NCBI GenBank assembly: GCA_030618205.1
Contig: JAUXDR010000060.1
Coordinates: 1 to 6,679 of the forward strand
Direction of reading: 5' to 3'
Source: Deltaproteobacteria bacterium
GTDB taxonomy: Bacteria > Desulfobacterota > Dissulfuribacteria > Dissulfuribacterales > UBA3076
DNA: 6,679 nt
Shown here: one piece after another, positions 6,483 through 6,679 of the stretch
Layout: every line of letters starts with the position of its first letter
Position numbering within the stretch: the first letter of the stretch is position 1
Notes under the pieces: model-generated
Database searches by the model: none
What the model was told of the DNA's origin: nothing
Seen by the model: only the letters and a program-made list of their open reading frames with translations
Program-made: the position numbers and the translations under genes

Positions 6483-6512
6483 TTGACATTTGCGTACAGA
6501 ATTAAGTACATT
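6483..6512 (+). promoter_or_regulatory. Promoter and GTAC-type operator of the YefM-like antitoxin gene
   Basis: On the + strand TTGACA (6483-6488) is followed after 18 bp by TACATT (6507-6512, four of six -10 matches), giving a start near 6519 and a leader of about 19 nt. Inside the promoter are two GTAC cores, at 6494-6497 (CGTACA) and 6506-6509 (AGTACA), with centres 12 bp apart. Known YefM-YoeB operators have paired palindromes with TGTACA cores at about this spacing, so this fits a YefM operator. The -10 box is weak, so the promoter call is less sure than the operator. Confidence 0.6.
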
Positions 6513-6537
6513 TCCTTTAATCATAAAGGAGGAATAT

Positions 6538-6679
6538 ATGGAATCAATAAATTACACAACATTTCGAAAAGATTTGGCAAAAACCATTGATCGAGTCAAC
6601 GATGATCATTGCCCTATCCTTATTACACGCCAGAAAGGACGAGCAGCAGTGCTTCTGTCACTTGATGATTTTAAATCAT
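6538..6679 (+). CDS. yefM: YefM/Phd-family antitoxin, N-terminal part, 3' truncated by window edge
   Basis: 47 codons are visible before the window ends. The sequence INYTTFRKDLAKTIDRVNDDHCPILITRQKGRAAVLLSLDDFKS follows E. coli YefM closely (INYSEARQNL.STMDKV..DHEPVIITRQ...VVMMSLEDY). This N-terminal Phd/YefM domain dimerises and binds DNA; the missing C-terminal tail would neutralise the toxin. The start is preceded by a strong AAGGAGG (6526-6532) at 5-nt spacing. The expected partner, a YoeB/RelE-type mRNA-cleaving toxin, should begin just beyond the window but is not seen, so the system as a whole is inferred. It is divergent from the DUF1778-GNAT pair, with 217 bp between the two start codons. 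Confidence 0.9.
   Translation, partial: MESINYTTFRKDLAKTIDRVNDDHCPILITRQKGRAAVLLSLDDFKS

Overview
The window looks like a piece of chromosome from an anaerobic, moderate-G+C bacterium, most likely of the Desulfobacterota (former Deltaproteobacteria). The main clue is the gene order ilvB-ilvN-ilvC-psd-pssA-leuA, which I recall as conserved in that group (for example Geobacter). This is recall of synteny, not a search result.

Positions 1-5170 (+ strand) are a tightly packed housekeeping operon. It starts inside ilvB (acetolactate synthase catalytic subunit, C-terminal part only) and continues with ilvN (regulatory subunit), ilvC (ketol-acid reductoisomerase), psd (phosphatidylserine decarboxylase), pssA (phosphatidylserine synthase) and leuA (2-isopropylmalate synthase). 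IlvBNC carry out the first two steps towards valine, leucine and isoleucine. LeuA diverts 2-ketoisovalerate to leucine. PssA and Psd make phosphatidylethanolamine from CDP-diacylglycerol and serine. Gaps are 6 to 65 bp, all genes are intact apart from the cut ilvB, and the key catalytic residues are present.

Positions 5155-5520 are non-coding. They open with a perfect 25-bp inverted repeat built of heptamers (GTTGAAT and variants), whose left arm contains the leuA stop codon. Further on are two copies of an 11-bp direct repeat and C-rich stretches. This looks like a junction between the conserved operon and accessory DNA.

Positions 5521-6679 hold two divergently arranged toxin-antitoxin loci, apparently lower in G+C. 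On the - strand lies a DUF1778/TacA-like ribbon-helix-helix antitoxin followed, with an ATGA overlap, by a TacT-like GNAT acetyltransferase toxin. On the + strand, at the right edge, begins a YefM/Phd-family antitoxin whose expected partner (YoeB/RelE-type toxin) would lie outside the window. The 217-bp region between them has a strong promoter for the GNAT module flanked by two 19-bp palindromes, and a promoter for yefM containing two GTAC cores 12 bp apart. All of these elements share the GTAC core, so the two modules could regulate each other; this is the most interesting hypothesis here. Other points to check are an unusual cofactor-specificity loop in IlvC and the repeat-derived end of leuA. 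I saw no RNA gene, CRISPR array or complete mobile element.
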